From: a bacterium
GTDB taxonomy: Bacteria; Ratteibacteria; UBA8468; B48-G9; JAFGKM01
Assembly: GCA_023230585.1 (NCBI GenBank)
Contig: JALNXB010000021.1
Span: 1 to 31,956 of the forward strand
Reading direction: 5' to 3'
Length of the DNA: 31,956 nucleotides
Shown here: piece after piece, positions 8,044 to 16,518 of the stretch
Position numbering within the stretch: position 1 is the first letter of the stretch
How the letters are laid out: every line of letters starts with the position of its first letter
Notes under the pieces: model-generated
Told to the model about the DNA's origin: nothing
Databases searched by the model: none
The model's input: only the letters and a program-made list of their open reading frames with translations
Made by a program: the position numbers and the translations under genes

Positions 8044-8832
8044 ATGGGCAAGACAAGTATAATTGTGTGTGGTGCTGGTGGAAAAATGGGAAGGCTTATT
8101 ATAGACCTTGCTAAAAATAATCCTGATTTTGAATTGAAGGCAGGTATTGAAACAGACCAAAAATTGAAAGAAGAAACACTGTTGAAAGGGGTTGATTTGG
8201 GGGATACTCTCTCTGATTTTATGTGTCAAAGGGATGTTGTGATAGATTTTACTGAACCTAAAGCAACAGTAAAGTTTGTTGGTGAGTGTGTTAAGAAAGG
8301 TGTTCCGATAGTGGTGGGAACAACAGGTTTAACTAAAGAGGATTACTCTGTTCTACTGGAAGCATCAAAAGTTATTCCGCTTTTTTATGCACCTAATATG
8401 AGTTTTGGTGTAAACCTCTTTTTTGAAATGATACAGGTTGCTGCTTCTTTAATGAAAGAATACGATGTTGAGGTATCAGAGATACACCACCATTTTAAGA
8501 AGGACGCACCGAGCGGAACAGCAAAAAAGATTGCTGAAATTATATGTGAGGCTTCCGGCAGAAAGTTTGAGCAGGTAATCAAATATGGGCGGGAAGGTAT
8601 AGAAGGACCTAGGAGTAAAGAAGAGATATGCGTACATTCGTTAAGGATGGGTGATGTAGTTGGTGAACATTATGTTTACTTTGGTGGACAGGGAGAAGTT
8701 ATGGAGTTTTCCCACAGATGTTATAATAGAGAATCTTTTGCTTCTGGAGCTTTAAAAGCTGCCAGATTTATTGATGGTAAAAAACCTGGTTTATATAATA
8801 TGAAAAACTTGATAGATGAACTAAAAAAATAG
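8044..8832 (+). CDS. dapB: 4-hydroxy-tetrahydrodipicolinate reductase
   Basis: DapB reduces hydroxy-tetrahydrodipicolinate to tetrahydrodipicolinate with NAD(P)H in the lysine/diaminopimelate pathway. The cofactor loop GAGGKMG is at residues 10-16, the VGTTG motif follows, and the active site EIHHHFKKDAPSGTA contains the catalytic histidines (148-150) and lysine (153). Length of 262 is typical. GGAGG at 8033-8037 sets the ATG. dapL begins 10 nt after the stop, so the product is handed to the aminotransferase route. dapA and dapF are not in the window. Confidence 0.96.
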   Translation: MGKTSIIVCGAGGKMGRLIIDLAKNNPDFELKAGIETDQKLKEETLLKGVDLGDTLSDFMCQRDVVIDFTEPKATVKFVGECVKKGVPIVVGTTGLTKEDYSVLLEASKVIPLFYAPNMSFGVNLFFEMIQVAASLMKEYDVEVSEIHHHFKKDAPSGTAKKIAEIICEASGRKFEQVIKYGREGIEGPRSKEEICVHSLRMGDVVGEHYVYFGGQGEVMEFSHRCYNRESFASGALKAARFIDGKKPGLYNMKNLIDELKK

Positions 8833-8842
8833 GAGGGAATAA

Positions 8843-10006
8843 ATGTTTGAGATTAGTGAAAGACTTAAAAATCTTCCGCCATACCTTTTCGCTGAAATAG
8901 ATAGAAAGAAGAAAAAACTTATAGCTGAAGGGCACGATGTAATAGATTTTGGGGTTGGAGACCCTGATTTACCCACTCCACCAAATATCTTAAACGCATT
9001 AAAAAAAGGGGTTGAAAATTCTTCTTACCATAGGTACCCTCTTGGAAAAGGAATGCCTGATTTTAGAAAAACAATAACCAAGTATTATAAAACTCATTAT
9101 GGTGTTGAGGTTGACGCAGAAAATGAAATATGTGTTCTTATAGGGTCAAAAGAAGGGATAGCTCACTTCCCTTGGGCTTTTTTGAATAAAGGGGATATTT
9201 CGCTTGTACCAGAACCTTGCTATCCTGTTTATCATATAGGAACAAGGCTTGCTGAAGGCGAACCTTTCTTCTTGCCGTTGAAAAAAGAGAATAAGTTTTT
9301 ACCTGATTTAGGTGGAATACCATCTGATATTCTTGCTAAAGCAAAAATGCTTTTTTTAAACTACCCTAACAACCCTACCGCTGCATTTATTGATAAAGAT
9401 TTTCTTATAGAGGCAATAGCATTTTGTAAAAAGAATAATATTATGCTTGTCTATGATGCCGCATACAGCGAGATTTATTTTGAAGAAAAGCCGGTTAGTT
9501 TTTTGTCTCTCCCTGGTGCGAAAGATGTTGGAATAGAGTTTAATTCTCTCTCTAAACCATTCAATATGACTGGTTGGAGAGCTGGCTGGGCTTGTGGGAA
9601 TGAAAAACTTGTTTCAGGGCTTGCAAAAATTAAGGAGAATATCGATTCTGGTACATTTGAAGCGATACAGTTTGCCGGGATAGAGGCTCTAAATAATAAT
9701 ACCGATAGTATAAAAGATATGAGAAAAATCTATATGGCACGGCGGGACGTTCTTGTTGAAGGTTTAAGAAAAACAGGGTTTGAAGTGGAGAGCCCAAAAG
9801 GTGCTTTTTATCTATGGCTAAAAATTGAAGGTAGTTCTATTAAGTTTGCAGACGAACTTCTTGAAAAATGTAAAATTGTTGTAACACCTGGAGTTGGGTT
9901 TGGACCTTCAGGGGAAGGATATATTAGGTTTTCTCTTACAATTGGAGAAGATAGGATTAAAAAAGCAGTAGAAAGGTTAACTGAGTTTCGGGAGAAGAAC
10001 TTATAA
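8843..10006 (+). CDS. dapL: LL-diaminopimelate aminotransferase
   Basis: A class I PLP aminotransferase of 387 residues. It has LNYPNNPT, the aspartate in VYDAAYSE that contacts the PLP nitrogen, and the PLP lysine in SLSKPFNMTGWR (Lys238). DapL converts tetrahydrodipicolinate directly to LL-diaminopimelate using glutamate. This bypasses the acylated intermediates of DapD/DapC/DapE. The call rests on the family motifs together with dapB directly upstream. Without that neighbour, a generic aspartate/alanine-type aminotransferase would also be possible. AGGAGG precedes the ATG, and the stop overlaps purE by one base. Confidence 0.88.
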   Translation: MFEISERLKNLPPYLFAEIDRKKKKLIAEGHDVIDFGVGDPDLPTPPNILNALKKGVENSSYHRYPLGKGMPDFRKTITKYYKTHYGVEVDAENEICVLIGSKEGIAHFPWAFLNKGDISLVPEPCYPVYHIGTRLAEGEPFFLPLKKENKFLPDLGGIPSDILAKAKMLFLNYPNNPTAAFIDKDFLIEAIAFCKKNNIMLVYDAAYSEIYFEEKPVSFLSLPGAKDVGIEFNSLSKPFNMTGWRAGWACGNEKLVSGLAKIKENIDSGTFEAIQFAGIEALNNNTDSIKDMRKIYMARRDVLVEGLRKTGFEVESPKGAFYLWLKIEGSSIKFADELLEKCKIVVTPGVGFGPSGEGYIRFSLTIGEDRIKKAVERLTEFREKNL

Positions 10007-10461
10007 TGAACAGAAAAATAGCAATCGTTGTTGGTAGTAAAAACGATATATCTTACCTTGAAGGAGCAAAAACGATTTTAGATAGATTTGAACTTTCTTA
10101 CGAGGTTATGGTTATGTCTGCCCATAGAAGTCTTGATAAAACAATGGATTTTGCTCAAAACGCAGAAACAGACGGTTATTCAGTAATTATTGCTTGTGCA
10201 GGTATGGCTGCTCATCTACCTGGTGTTATAGCGGCAAAAACTGTGTTACCAGTAATAGGTGTTCCTCTCCCTACGAGCGATATAAAGGGAATGGATGCTC
10301 TGCTTGCGATTGTTCAGATGCCGTCAGGGGTTCCTGTTGCTACAATGGCAATAGGTAAAGCTGGTGTAAAGAACGCTGCTATTCTGGCAGTACAGATTCT
10401 TGGGTTGCAAGATGAAGTCTTAAAAGAGAAACTCAAGCAGTATAAATTATCTCTTGGGTAA
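10006..10461 (+). CDS. purE: N5-carboxyaminoimidazole ribonucleotide mutase (PurE)
   Basis: PurE moves the carboxyl group of N5-CAIR to C4 in purine synthesis. The 151 residues show the phosphate/substrate loop near the start (VVGSKND), MSAHRS with the catalytic histidine, and AGMAAHLPGVIAAKT. The AAHLPG segment looks like class I PurE, which needs PurK; no purK is nearby. The loop has Asn where class I enzymes usually have Ser (GSxSD). It starts one base inside the dapL stop (TAATG), a stop-start arrangement typical of coupled translation. Its link to lysine genes is positional only. Confidence 0.93.
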   Translation: MNRKIAIVVGSKNDISYLEGAKTILDRFELSYEVMVMSAHRSLDKTMDFAQNAETDGYSVIIACAGMAAHLPGVIAAKTVLPVIGVPLPTSDIKGMDALLAIVQMPSGVPVATMAIGKAGVKNAAILAVQILGLQDEVLKEKLKQYKLSLG

Positions 10462-10499
10462 AAAATATTAGAAAGAAGTTTTATAAAAGGAGGAGTTAA

Positions 10500-11471
10500 A
10501 TGTCGATAAGTTTTAAGGAACTTGGATTGGTGAACACAAAAGATATGTTTGCTAAAGCTTTAAAAGGAGGATACGCTGTACCTGCCTATAATTTTAATAA
10601 TATGGAGCAACTTCAAGCTATAATAACGGCTTGTGTGGAGTGTAATTCTCCTGTTATTTTACAGATTTCAAAAGGCGCTCGACAGTACGCCAATCAGACC
10701 CTTTTAAGGTATATGGTTCCCGGAGCGGTTCAGGTGGCAAGAGAAATGGGAAGCAGTATACCTATAGCCTTGAATCTTGACCATGGGGACTCTTTTGAGT
10801 TGGCTAAAAGTTGTGTAGATTACGGTTTTTCAAACGTTATGATAGACGGGTCTCATCTTCCTTATGATGAGAATGTAAAATTAACAAGAGAAGTTGTTGA
10901 GTACGCACATACAAAAGACGTAACTGTTGAGGGTGAACTTGGGGTGTTGGCTGGTATTGAGGAACACGTACAGTCAGAAGTTAGCCATTATACAAGACCT
11001 GAAGAGGTTGAAGATTTTGTTAAAAAGACAGGGGTTGATAGTCTTGCTATTTCTATAGGGACTTCTCATGGAGCGTACAAGTTTAAGGTAAAACCAGGAG
11101 AAGAGGTTCCTCCTCTTAGGTTTGATATTTTACAGGAATGTGAGAAAAGGTTACCAAATTTTCCTATTGTATTGCACGGTGCTTCTTCTGTTTTAGTGAA
11201 ATATATTGATATAATAAACCAGTATGGTGGCAAGATGGAAAATGCAACAGGGGTACCAGAAGAGCAGATAAAAGAAGCTGTTAAAACAAATGTTTGTAAA
11301 GTAAATATAGATTCTGATGGTAGACTTGTTATGACTGCTATGATAAGAAAAGTTCTTGCTGAAAAACCAGGTGAATTTGACCCAAGAAAGTATCTTGGTC
11401 CAGCTCGTGAAGAATTGAAACAGATGTATATAGATAAGTGTAAACTGTTGGGAAGCGACGGAAAAGCATAA
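10500..11471 (+). CDS. fba: Class II (metal-dependent) fructose-bisphosphate aldolase
   Basis: Zinc-dependent aldolase that splits fructose 1,6-bisphosphate into two triose phosphates in glycolysis, and joins them in gluconeogenesis. The first zinc region LNLDHGDS is followed by GELG, ISIGTSHGAYKF, VLHGASS with further zinc-binding histidines, and VNIDSDGR, which holds the phosphate. Length is 323. AGGAGG lies 5-10 nt before the ATG. Tagatose- or ketose-bisphosphate relatives share these motifs, so the exact sugar is less certain than the family. A phosphofructokinase two genes on supports a glycolytic role. A weak five-base CCTCT/AGAGG repeat follows the stop. Confidence 0.92.
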   Translation: MSISFKELGLVNTKDMFAKALKGGYAVPAYNFNNMEQLQAIITACVECNSPVILQISKGARQYANQTLLRYMVPGAVQVAREMGSSIPIALNLDHGDSFELAKSCVDYGFSNVMIDGSHLPYDENVKLTREVVEYAHTKDVTVEGELGVLAGIEEHVQSEVSHYTRPEEVEDFVKKTGVDSLAISIGTSHGAYKFKVKPGEEVPPLRFDILQECEKRLPNFPIVLHGASSVLVKYIDIINQYGGKMENATGVPEEQIKEAVKTNVCKVNIDSDGRLVMTAMIRKVLAEKPGEFDPRKYLGPAREELKQMYIDKCKLLGSDGKA

Positions 11472-11563
11472 AAAAACAACCCTCTAAATTAAAAAAAGAG
11501 GTAAACCATAAAATTGCTCAAAGGGATTAAAAAAACTTAAGTAATAGGGCAAGGGAGATACAA

Positions 11564-12448
11564 ATGTTTATAGATATACATGTGCATTTAAGGAAGCATA
11601 AGACTTATCTCAATAAAGGTAAACAGGTTTACGCAACGCCAGAATATCTGCTTGAAAGGTATGATAAACTTGGGATAGAAAAAGCTGTTATTCTTAGAGG
11701 AGGAGTTTCTTCGGAGTGTGGTTTACAAGGGCAGTCGATGGAAGAAGTTCTGGAGATATGCGATAAGTATCCTGATAGATTTATTCCTTTCTGTAATATA
11801 GACCCTCGTTTTATGACAAACCGTTGTGATGCACCACTCGACGAGATGCTTCAATATTATAAAGATAGAGGATGTAAAGGGATTGGTGAGTTGTGTGCTA
11901 ATATGCCTTTTATGCACCCTATGGTTCAAAACCTTTTTAAGTGCGCTGAAAAGGTTGGCGGAATGCCTATAACGTTTCATATAGCGCCTTATATTGGTTA
12001 TACTTACGGGCTTTATGATGACCCAGGATTACCTCAACTTGAATGGACTTTAGTTATGCATCCTGACCTATATTTTTTAGGGCATTCAACAGCGTTTTGG
12101 GCTGAGATAGCAGAACTTGAGACACCCGGTGACCGTTTTCGGTACCCCACTTCTCCCGTAAAAAAGGAAGGTGTTGTGCCTATACTCTTTAGAAGATACA
12201 AGAACCTTCTTGGTGATTTATCAGCAGGGAGCGGGTTTCACGCAATGGCAAGAGACCCTGAATACGCTGTAAAATTTATCAACGAGTTTCAGGATAGACT
12301 CTTTTTTGGCACAGATATATGTGAACCAGACACAGAAACTCCGTTGATAGATTTTCTATTAAAATTGAGAGACGATGGTAAGATAACAGAGACGGTTTTT
12401 AATAAGGTTGCAAGAGAAAACGCCATCAAACTTCTTGGGTTGGAATAA
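11564..12448 (+). CDS. Metal-dependent amidohydrolase (amidohydrolase-2 family), substrate unknown
   Basis: A 294-residue TIM-barrel hydrolase or decarboxylase-like protein. It begins with the metal motif DIHVH (residues 4-8). A glutamate in GIGELC, a histidine in ITFHIAPY, another in FLGHSTAFWAEI, and the final FGTDICEPD aspartate follow in the usual order of the superfamily. No signal peptide is visible, so it acts in the cytoplasm. The start is set by AGGGAGA about 6 nt before the ATG. It sits between aldolase and phosphofructokinase genes, but with gaps of about 92 and 45 nt, so a shared operon is not certain. The substrate could be a lactone, an acidic sugar or an aromatic acid; I cannot choose. 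Confidence 0.85.
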   Translation: MFIDIHVHLRKHKTYLNKGKQVYATPEYLLERYDKLGIEKAVILRGGVSSECGLQGQSMEEVLEICDKYPDRFIPFCNIDPRFMTNRCDAPLDEMLQYYKDRGCKGIGELCANMPFMHPMVQNLFKCAEKVGGMPITFHIAPYIGYTYGLYDDPGLPQLEWTLVMHPDLYFLGHSTAFWAEIAELETPGDRFRYPTSPVKKEGVVPILFRRYKNLLGDLSAGSGFHAMARDPEYAVKFINEFQDRLFFGTDICEPDTETPLIDFLLKLRDDGKITETVFNKVARENAIKLLGLE

Positions 12449-12493
12449 TAAATATCTGTACCACGAAAGTGTAATAAAAATATAGCAGAATTT

Positions 12494-13480
12494 ATGTATA
12501 TTATGAAAAGAAAAATAAAAAAAATAGGAGTTTTGACCTCCGGCGGTGATGCTCCAGGGATGAATGTAGCTATAAGATCTGTTGTAAGAACATCTATTGG
12601 AGCAGGACTTTCTATTGTTGGTATAGAAAAAGGTTTTAGAGGGGGATATGATAATTCGTTTATAGAACTTAATTCAAGAAGTGTAAGCGGGATTATCAAT
12701 CAAGGCGGAACTTTTTTAAAGACTTTTAGGTTCCCAGAATTTGCTGAAAAAACGGTTAGAGTTAAGGTTTATGAGAACCTAAAAAAAACCGAGATAGATG
12801 GGTTGGTTGTTATAGGTGGTGATGGTTCTGCTAAAGGTGCTTTTAAATTTTCACAAGATTTTGATTACCCAGTAGTACTAATACCAGCCTCAATAGATAA
12901 CGACCTTTATGGAACTGACTATACTGTTGGGTTTGATACAGCAGTAAATACTGCTGTTGATGCTGTTGATAAAATAAGGGATACTGCCACAAGCCATGAC
13001 AGGACTTTTATAGTTGAAGTGATGGGAAAAGAGAAAGGATATTTTGCGATTGAGGTTGCTGTCGCTTCTGGAGCGGAGATAGCTATTGTACCTGAGGTTG
13101 TTGTTGATTGGAATGATGTTGCCGAAACATTAAAGGTACAAGAACTTATGGGAAAGAAAAGTTCAATAATTATTCTTGCTGAGGGTGCAGGGAAAGCTCA
13201 AGAACTTGCTTCTTTTTTACAAGATAGGTTCCCTAATAGGCAGATAAGGTACTCTATTCTCGGCTATATACAAAGAGGAGGTAACCCAAGCTATTTTACA
13301 AGGGTTCTTGCAACAAAATTGGGAAGCGTTGCAGTTGAACAACTTGTTTTAGGTAAATTTCCTTTTATGGTGGGAGTAAAGGGTAGTGAAGTTGTTTATA
13401 CGCATCTAAAAAAGGTGGTTTCTACTTCCAAACTTCCTGATATGGAACATTTGGATTTAATAAGAAAGATGTCTATATAG
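12494..13480 (+). CDS. pfkA: 6-phosphofructokinase, ATP-dependent type
   Basis: PfkA phosphorylates fructose 6-phosphate, the committed step of glycolysis. TSGGDAPGMN is at the N-terminus and GGDGS at residues 108-112; Gly in the fourth place favours ATP over pyrophosphate as donor. The catalytic aspartate lies in PASIDND (131-137), where Ala132 replaces the usual Gly of PGTIDND. The effector and fructose-6-phosphate arginines in HDR, IRYSILG and IQRGG are kept. Length 328. The ATG at 12503 (MKRKIKKIGV) aligns better with the family than the ATG at 12494; neither has a clear ribosome binding site. Confidence 0.94.
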   Translation: MYIMKRKIKKIGVLTSGGDAPGMNVAIRSVVRTSIGAGLSIVGIEKGFRGGYDNSFIELNSRSVSGIINQGGTFLKTFRFPEFAEKTVRVKVYENLKKTEIDGLVVIGGDGSAKGAFKFSQDFDYPVVLIPASIDNDLYGTDYTVGFDTAVNTAVDAVDKIRDTATSHDRTFIVEVMGKEKGYFAIEVAVASGAEIAIVPEVVVDWNDVAETLKVQELMGKKSSIIILAEGAGKAQELASFLQDRFPNRQIRYSILGYIQRGGNPSYFTRVLATKLGSVAVEQLVLGKFPFMVGVKGSEVVYTHLKKVVSTSKLPDMEHLDLIRKMSI

Positions 13481-13577
13481 TAGAGAACAAAAAGAGAAGT
13501 TTGTTAAACTAAACCAAGTGCCCTTAACTCAAAGAGGTGGTAAATAGTTTGTCGAATAGGGTAAAGGAGAAGGTTTG

Positions 13578-15239
13578 ATGAGAAGTGACAATATAAAAAA
13601 AGGAGTCGATAGAGCCCCACACCGGTCTTTATTAAAAGCTGTTGGGTTAACAGATGAAGAACTTAAACGTCCTTTGATAGCCGTAGCAAACTCTGCTAAT
13701 GAGATAGTGCCAGGTCATATACATCTTAACAATATAACAGAAGCTGTAAAGACAGGTATAAGGATAGCAGGGGGCACTCCAGTAGAGTTTGGAACAATAG
13801 GGGTGTGTGACGGTATTGCTATGGGACACAAAGGAATGAAGTATAGCCTTGTTTCAAGAGAGGTTATAGCAGATTCTGTGGAGATAATGCTACAGGCTCA
13901 CCAGTTTGATGGTGTTGTTCTGGTGGCTAACTGCGACAAGATAGTGCCGGGGATGTTGATGGCTCTTTTGAGAGTTAATATTCCAGGGTTGCTTGTAAGT
14001 GGTGGTCCTATGATGTGCGGATATCTGCCGAGTGGAGAAAGTATAGATTTAATTTCTCTTTTTGAAGCAGTAGGTAGGGTAGATAAAGGTGAATTGAAAG
14101 AAGATGAACTTAAGGTTTTTGAAGATGAAGGTTGCCCTGGAGCAGGGAGTTGTTCTGGAATGTTTACAGCTAACTCTATGAACTGTTTAAGTGAAGCGAT
14201 AGGGCTTGCAATTTCTGGAAATGGGACTATTCCTGCTGTTACTGCAAAAAGAATAAGGCTTGCAAAAACCTCTGGTATGAGAGCAGTACAACTTGTTGAA
14301 CAGAATATTAAACCAAGAGATATAGCAACATTTGAAGCCTTTGAAAACGCTATAACGGTTGATATGGCAATAGGTGCTTCTACAAATACAGTTTTGCATC
14401 TTCCTGCTATAGCAAAAGAAGCTGGAATTAAACTTGATTTGGATATATTTGATAGGTTGAGTAAAAAAACGCCTAACATTGTTAAGGTATCGCCTGCTTC
14501 AAGCCAGCATCTGCAGGATGTAGATTTTGCTGGCGGGATACCAGCAGTGATGAAAGAACTTGCGGGGAAAGATTTGTTAAACCTTGATGTTGAGACAGTA
14601 AGCGGTGAAAAAATCAAAGATATAGTTGGTAAAGCTTCAATAACGAGTAGAAAAATTATAAAAGAGTCTGATAACCCTTATTCTTTTGAAGGCGGTATAG
14701 CCGTTTTAAAAGGGTCTCTTGCTCCTGACGGTGCGGTTGTGAAACAGTCTGCTGTGTCTCCTACAATGATGAAATTTAAAGGAGCAGCACATATTTTTGA
14801 TAGCGAAGAAGAAGCAATGAAGGCTGTTATGGAAGACAGAATTACAGAAGGGTTTTTAGTTATAAGATACGAAGGACCTAAAGGTGGTCCAGGTATGAGG
14901 GAGATGTTATCAATAACGGCTGTGATACTGGGGAAAGGGCTTGGAGAGAAGGTAGCTCTTTTAACTGACGGTAGATTTTCAGGAGGAACAAGAGGTCCGT
15001 GTGTTGGACATATTAGTCCAGAAGCAGCAGATGGCGGTCCAATAGCCTTTTTACAAGACGGGGATATAATTGAAATGGATATTCCTAAAAGATTGCTTAA
15101 TGTTAACCTTAGTGATTCTGAAATGGAAAAAAGAAAAGAAGGTTTTTCTGCTGAAAAACATAAAAAAAAGGAAGAGGGCATTCTCGGCAGATATTCTAAA
15201 GAAGTCAAATCTGCCAATACTGGAGCAGTGCTTGAATAG
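13578..15239 (+). CDS. ilvD: Dihydroxy-acid dehydratase
   Basis: IlvD dehydrates 2,3-dihydroxy-isovalerate and -methylvalerate, the third step of valine and isoleucine synthesis, using an iron-sulfur cluster and Mg2+. The 553-residue sequence shows GVCDGIAMGH, VANCDKIVPG and GAGSCSGMFTANSM, which hold the conserved cysteines, and the C-terminal LLTDGRFSGGTRG. The ATG at 13578 is chosen because GGAG at 13566-13569 lies 8 nt before it; a TTG directly in front is not needed. It opens a five-gene run (ilvD-thiC-def-nadB-gltD) with gaps below 30 nt. No ilvB, ilvC or ilvE is in the window. Confidence 0.96.
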   Translation: MRSDNIKKGVDRAPHRSLLKAVGLTDEELKRPLIAVANSANEIVPGHIHLNNITEAVKTGIRIAGGTPVEFGTIGVCDGIAMGHKGMKYSLVSREVIADSVEIMLQAHQFDGVVLVANCDKIVPGMLMALLRVNIPGLLVSGGPMMCGYLPSGESIDLISLFEAVGRVDKGELKEDELKVFEDEGCPGAGSCSGMFTANSMNCLSEAIGLAISGNGTIPAVTAKRIRLAKTSGMRAVQLVEQNIKPRDIATFEAFENAITVDMAIGASTNTVLHLPAIAKEAGIKLDLDIFDRLSKKTPNIVKVSPASSQHLQDVDFAGGIPAVMKELAGKDLLNLDVETVSGEKIKDIVGKASITSRKIIKESDNPYSFEGGIAVLKGSLAPDGAVVKQSAVSPTMMKFKGAAHIFDSEEEAMKAVMEDRITEGFLVIRYEGPKGGPGMREMLSITAVILGKGLGEKVALLTDGRFSGGTRGPCVGHISPEAADGGPIAFLQDGDIIEMDIPKRLLNVNLSDSEMEKRKEGFSAEKHKKKEEGILGRYSKEVKSANTGAVLE

Positions 15240-15247
15240 AGGATAAA

Positions 15248-16516
15248 ATGAGTGTAAAAAAAATTATAAGTGAAGGAATAAAATATGTTTCGCAAGAAGA
15301 GAATATCAGCCCTGAGCAGATTGAGTATAAAGTTTCTGAAGGTAGGGTGGTTATCTTAAAACATAAGGATAAATATCTTGGTATAGGAGAAGGGTTAAGA
15401 ACAAAAATAAATGCTAACATAGGAACTTCTCCTGATGTTTCTGATATTGATATTGAACTTAAAAAGTTAAAGGCTGCTTGCGAGCACGGAGCAGACGCTG
15501 TTATGGATTTGAGTACTGGCGGAAATACCAAGAAAATCCTTGACCAGATAATAGATAAAAGCCCAGTACCTGTTGGTACTGTACCAATATACCAAGCAGC
15601 GATAGGGTCTATAGAAGAGACAGGTGCGTTGAAAAAAATGGTACCTGACAAAATTTTTCAAACAATAGAAGACCATGCAAAAGCAGGTGTATCTTTTGTG
15701 ACAGTTCATTGTGGTATAACATCAGGAACTCTTGAACGGTTACGTAAAAACCCTCGAAAATGTATGGTGGTGAGCAGAGGTGGCGCTTTTCTTATAAGTT
15801 GGATGATTGCTAATGAAAAAGAGAACCCTCTTTATGAGCATTTTGATAGAGACCTTGAGATAGCAAAAAAATATGGGTTAACACTTAGTCTTGGAGATGG
15901 TATGAGGCCGGGTGGGTTGGTGGATGCAACTGATAGCGCCCAGATTGATGAACTTCTTACTCTTGGAGAGTTAACAAGAAGAGCTTGGGATGCAGGTGTA
16001 CAGGTTATTATAGAAGGACCAGGACATATCCCTATACATGAGATACCAGCCAATGTTATGTTGCAGAAAAAAATTTGTCACGGAGCACCTTTTTACGTTC
16101 TAGGTCCTCTTGTTACAGATGTAGCGCCTGGGTACGATCATATAGTTTCTGCAATTGGTGGTGCTGTTGCTGGTTTAAATGGTGCTGATTTTCTTTGTTA
16201 TGTAACTCCAAGTGAACACCTTGCTCTACCAGGGGTTGAGGAAGTTATTGAAGGAACTATTGCTTCAATAATTGCGGCTCACGTTGCAGATATTGGGAAA
16301 GGCGTTAAAGGTGCTTTGAGCTGGGACTATAAAATGGATAAAGCAAGGACAAGTAGAGATTGGGAAGCTCAAAAAAAATTGTCTATAAACCCTAAAAAGT
16401 TTGATGCTTTACATATTAAAACATCTGCTGAAGATAAAGATGTTTGCACTATGTGTGGTAAATATTGTGCCATTAAAACCGTAGAGAATTACCTGAACAC
16501 AAAGATTGAGCGGTGA
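15248..16516 (+). CDS. thiC: Phosphomethylpyrimidine synthase ThiC (short form)
   Basis: ThiC rearranges aminoimidazole ribotide to hydroxymethylpyrimidine phosphate for thiamin, using S-adenosylmethionine and a 4Fe-4S cluster. At 422 residues it is the short form lacking the extra N-terminal domain of the proteobacterial enzyme. It contains ACEHGADAVMDLSTGG, SRGGAFLISWM, LSLGDGMRPG, EGPGHIPIHE and APGYDHI. The C-terminal cluster cysteines are C400, C403 and C407 (CTMCGKYC), spaced CX2CX3C rather than the textbook CX2CX4C. The paralogue BzaF (hydroxybenzimidazole synthase) is the main alternative, but no cobamide gene is nearby. The start follows GAGGAT, 8 nt after ilvD. Confidence 0.9.
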   Translation: MSVKKIISEGIKYVSQEENISPEQIEYKVSEGRVVILKHKDKYLGIGEGLRTKINANIGTSPDVSDIDIELKKLKAACEHGADAVMDLSTGGNTKKILDQIIDKSPVPVGTVPIYQAAIGSIEETGALKKMVPDKIFQTIEDHAKAGVSFVTVHCGITSGTLERLRKNPRKCMVVSRGGAFLISWMIANEKENPLYEHFDRDLEIAKKYGLTLSLGDGMRPGGLVDATDSAQIDELLTLGELTRRAWDAGVQVIIEGPGHIPIHEIPANVMLQKKICHGAPFYVLGPLVTDVAPGYDHIVSAIGGAVAGLNGADFLCYVTPSEHLALPGVEEVIEGTIASIIAAHVADIGKGVKGALSWDYKMDKARTSRDWEAQKKLSINPKKFDALHIKTSAEDKDVCTMCGKYCAIKTVENYLNTKIER

Positions 16517-16518
16517 TT

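Noticed and set aside
11481..11501. CCTCT/AGAGG inverted repeat after the aldolase gene
   Set aside because: Only five base pairs around an 11-nt A-rich loop and no T-run; too weak to call a terminator.
13498..13510. AGTTT/AAACT inverted repeat before ilvD
   Set aside because: Five AT-rich base pairs with a 3-nt loop in AT-rich DNA; expected by chance.
11543..13570. Similar 16-nt blocks before the amidohydrolase (11543-11558) and ilvD (13555-13570)
   Set aside because: Both contain the purine-rich ribosome binding site; the match (14 of 16) is explained largely by that and extends no further.
13898..14617. Long minus-strand open frame opposite ilvD
   Set aside because: It is a shadow of the well-supported ilvD frame and its translation shows no recognisable domain.
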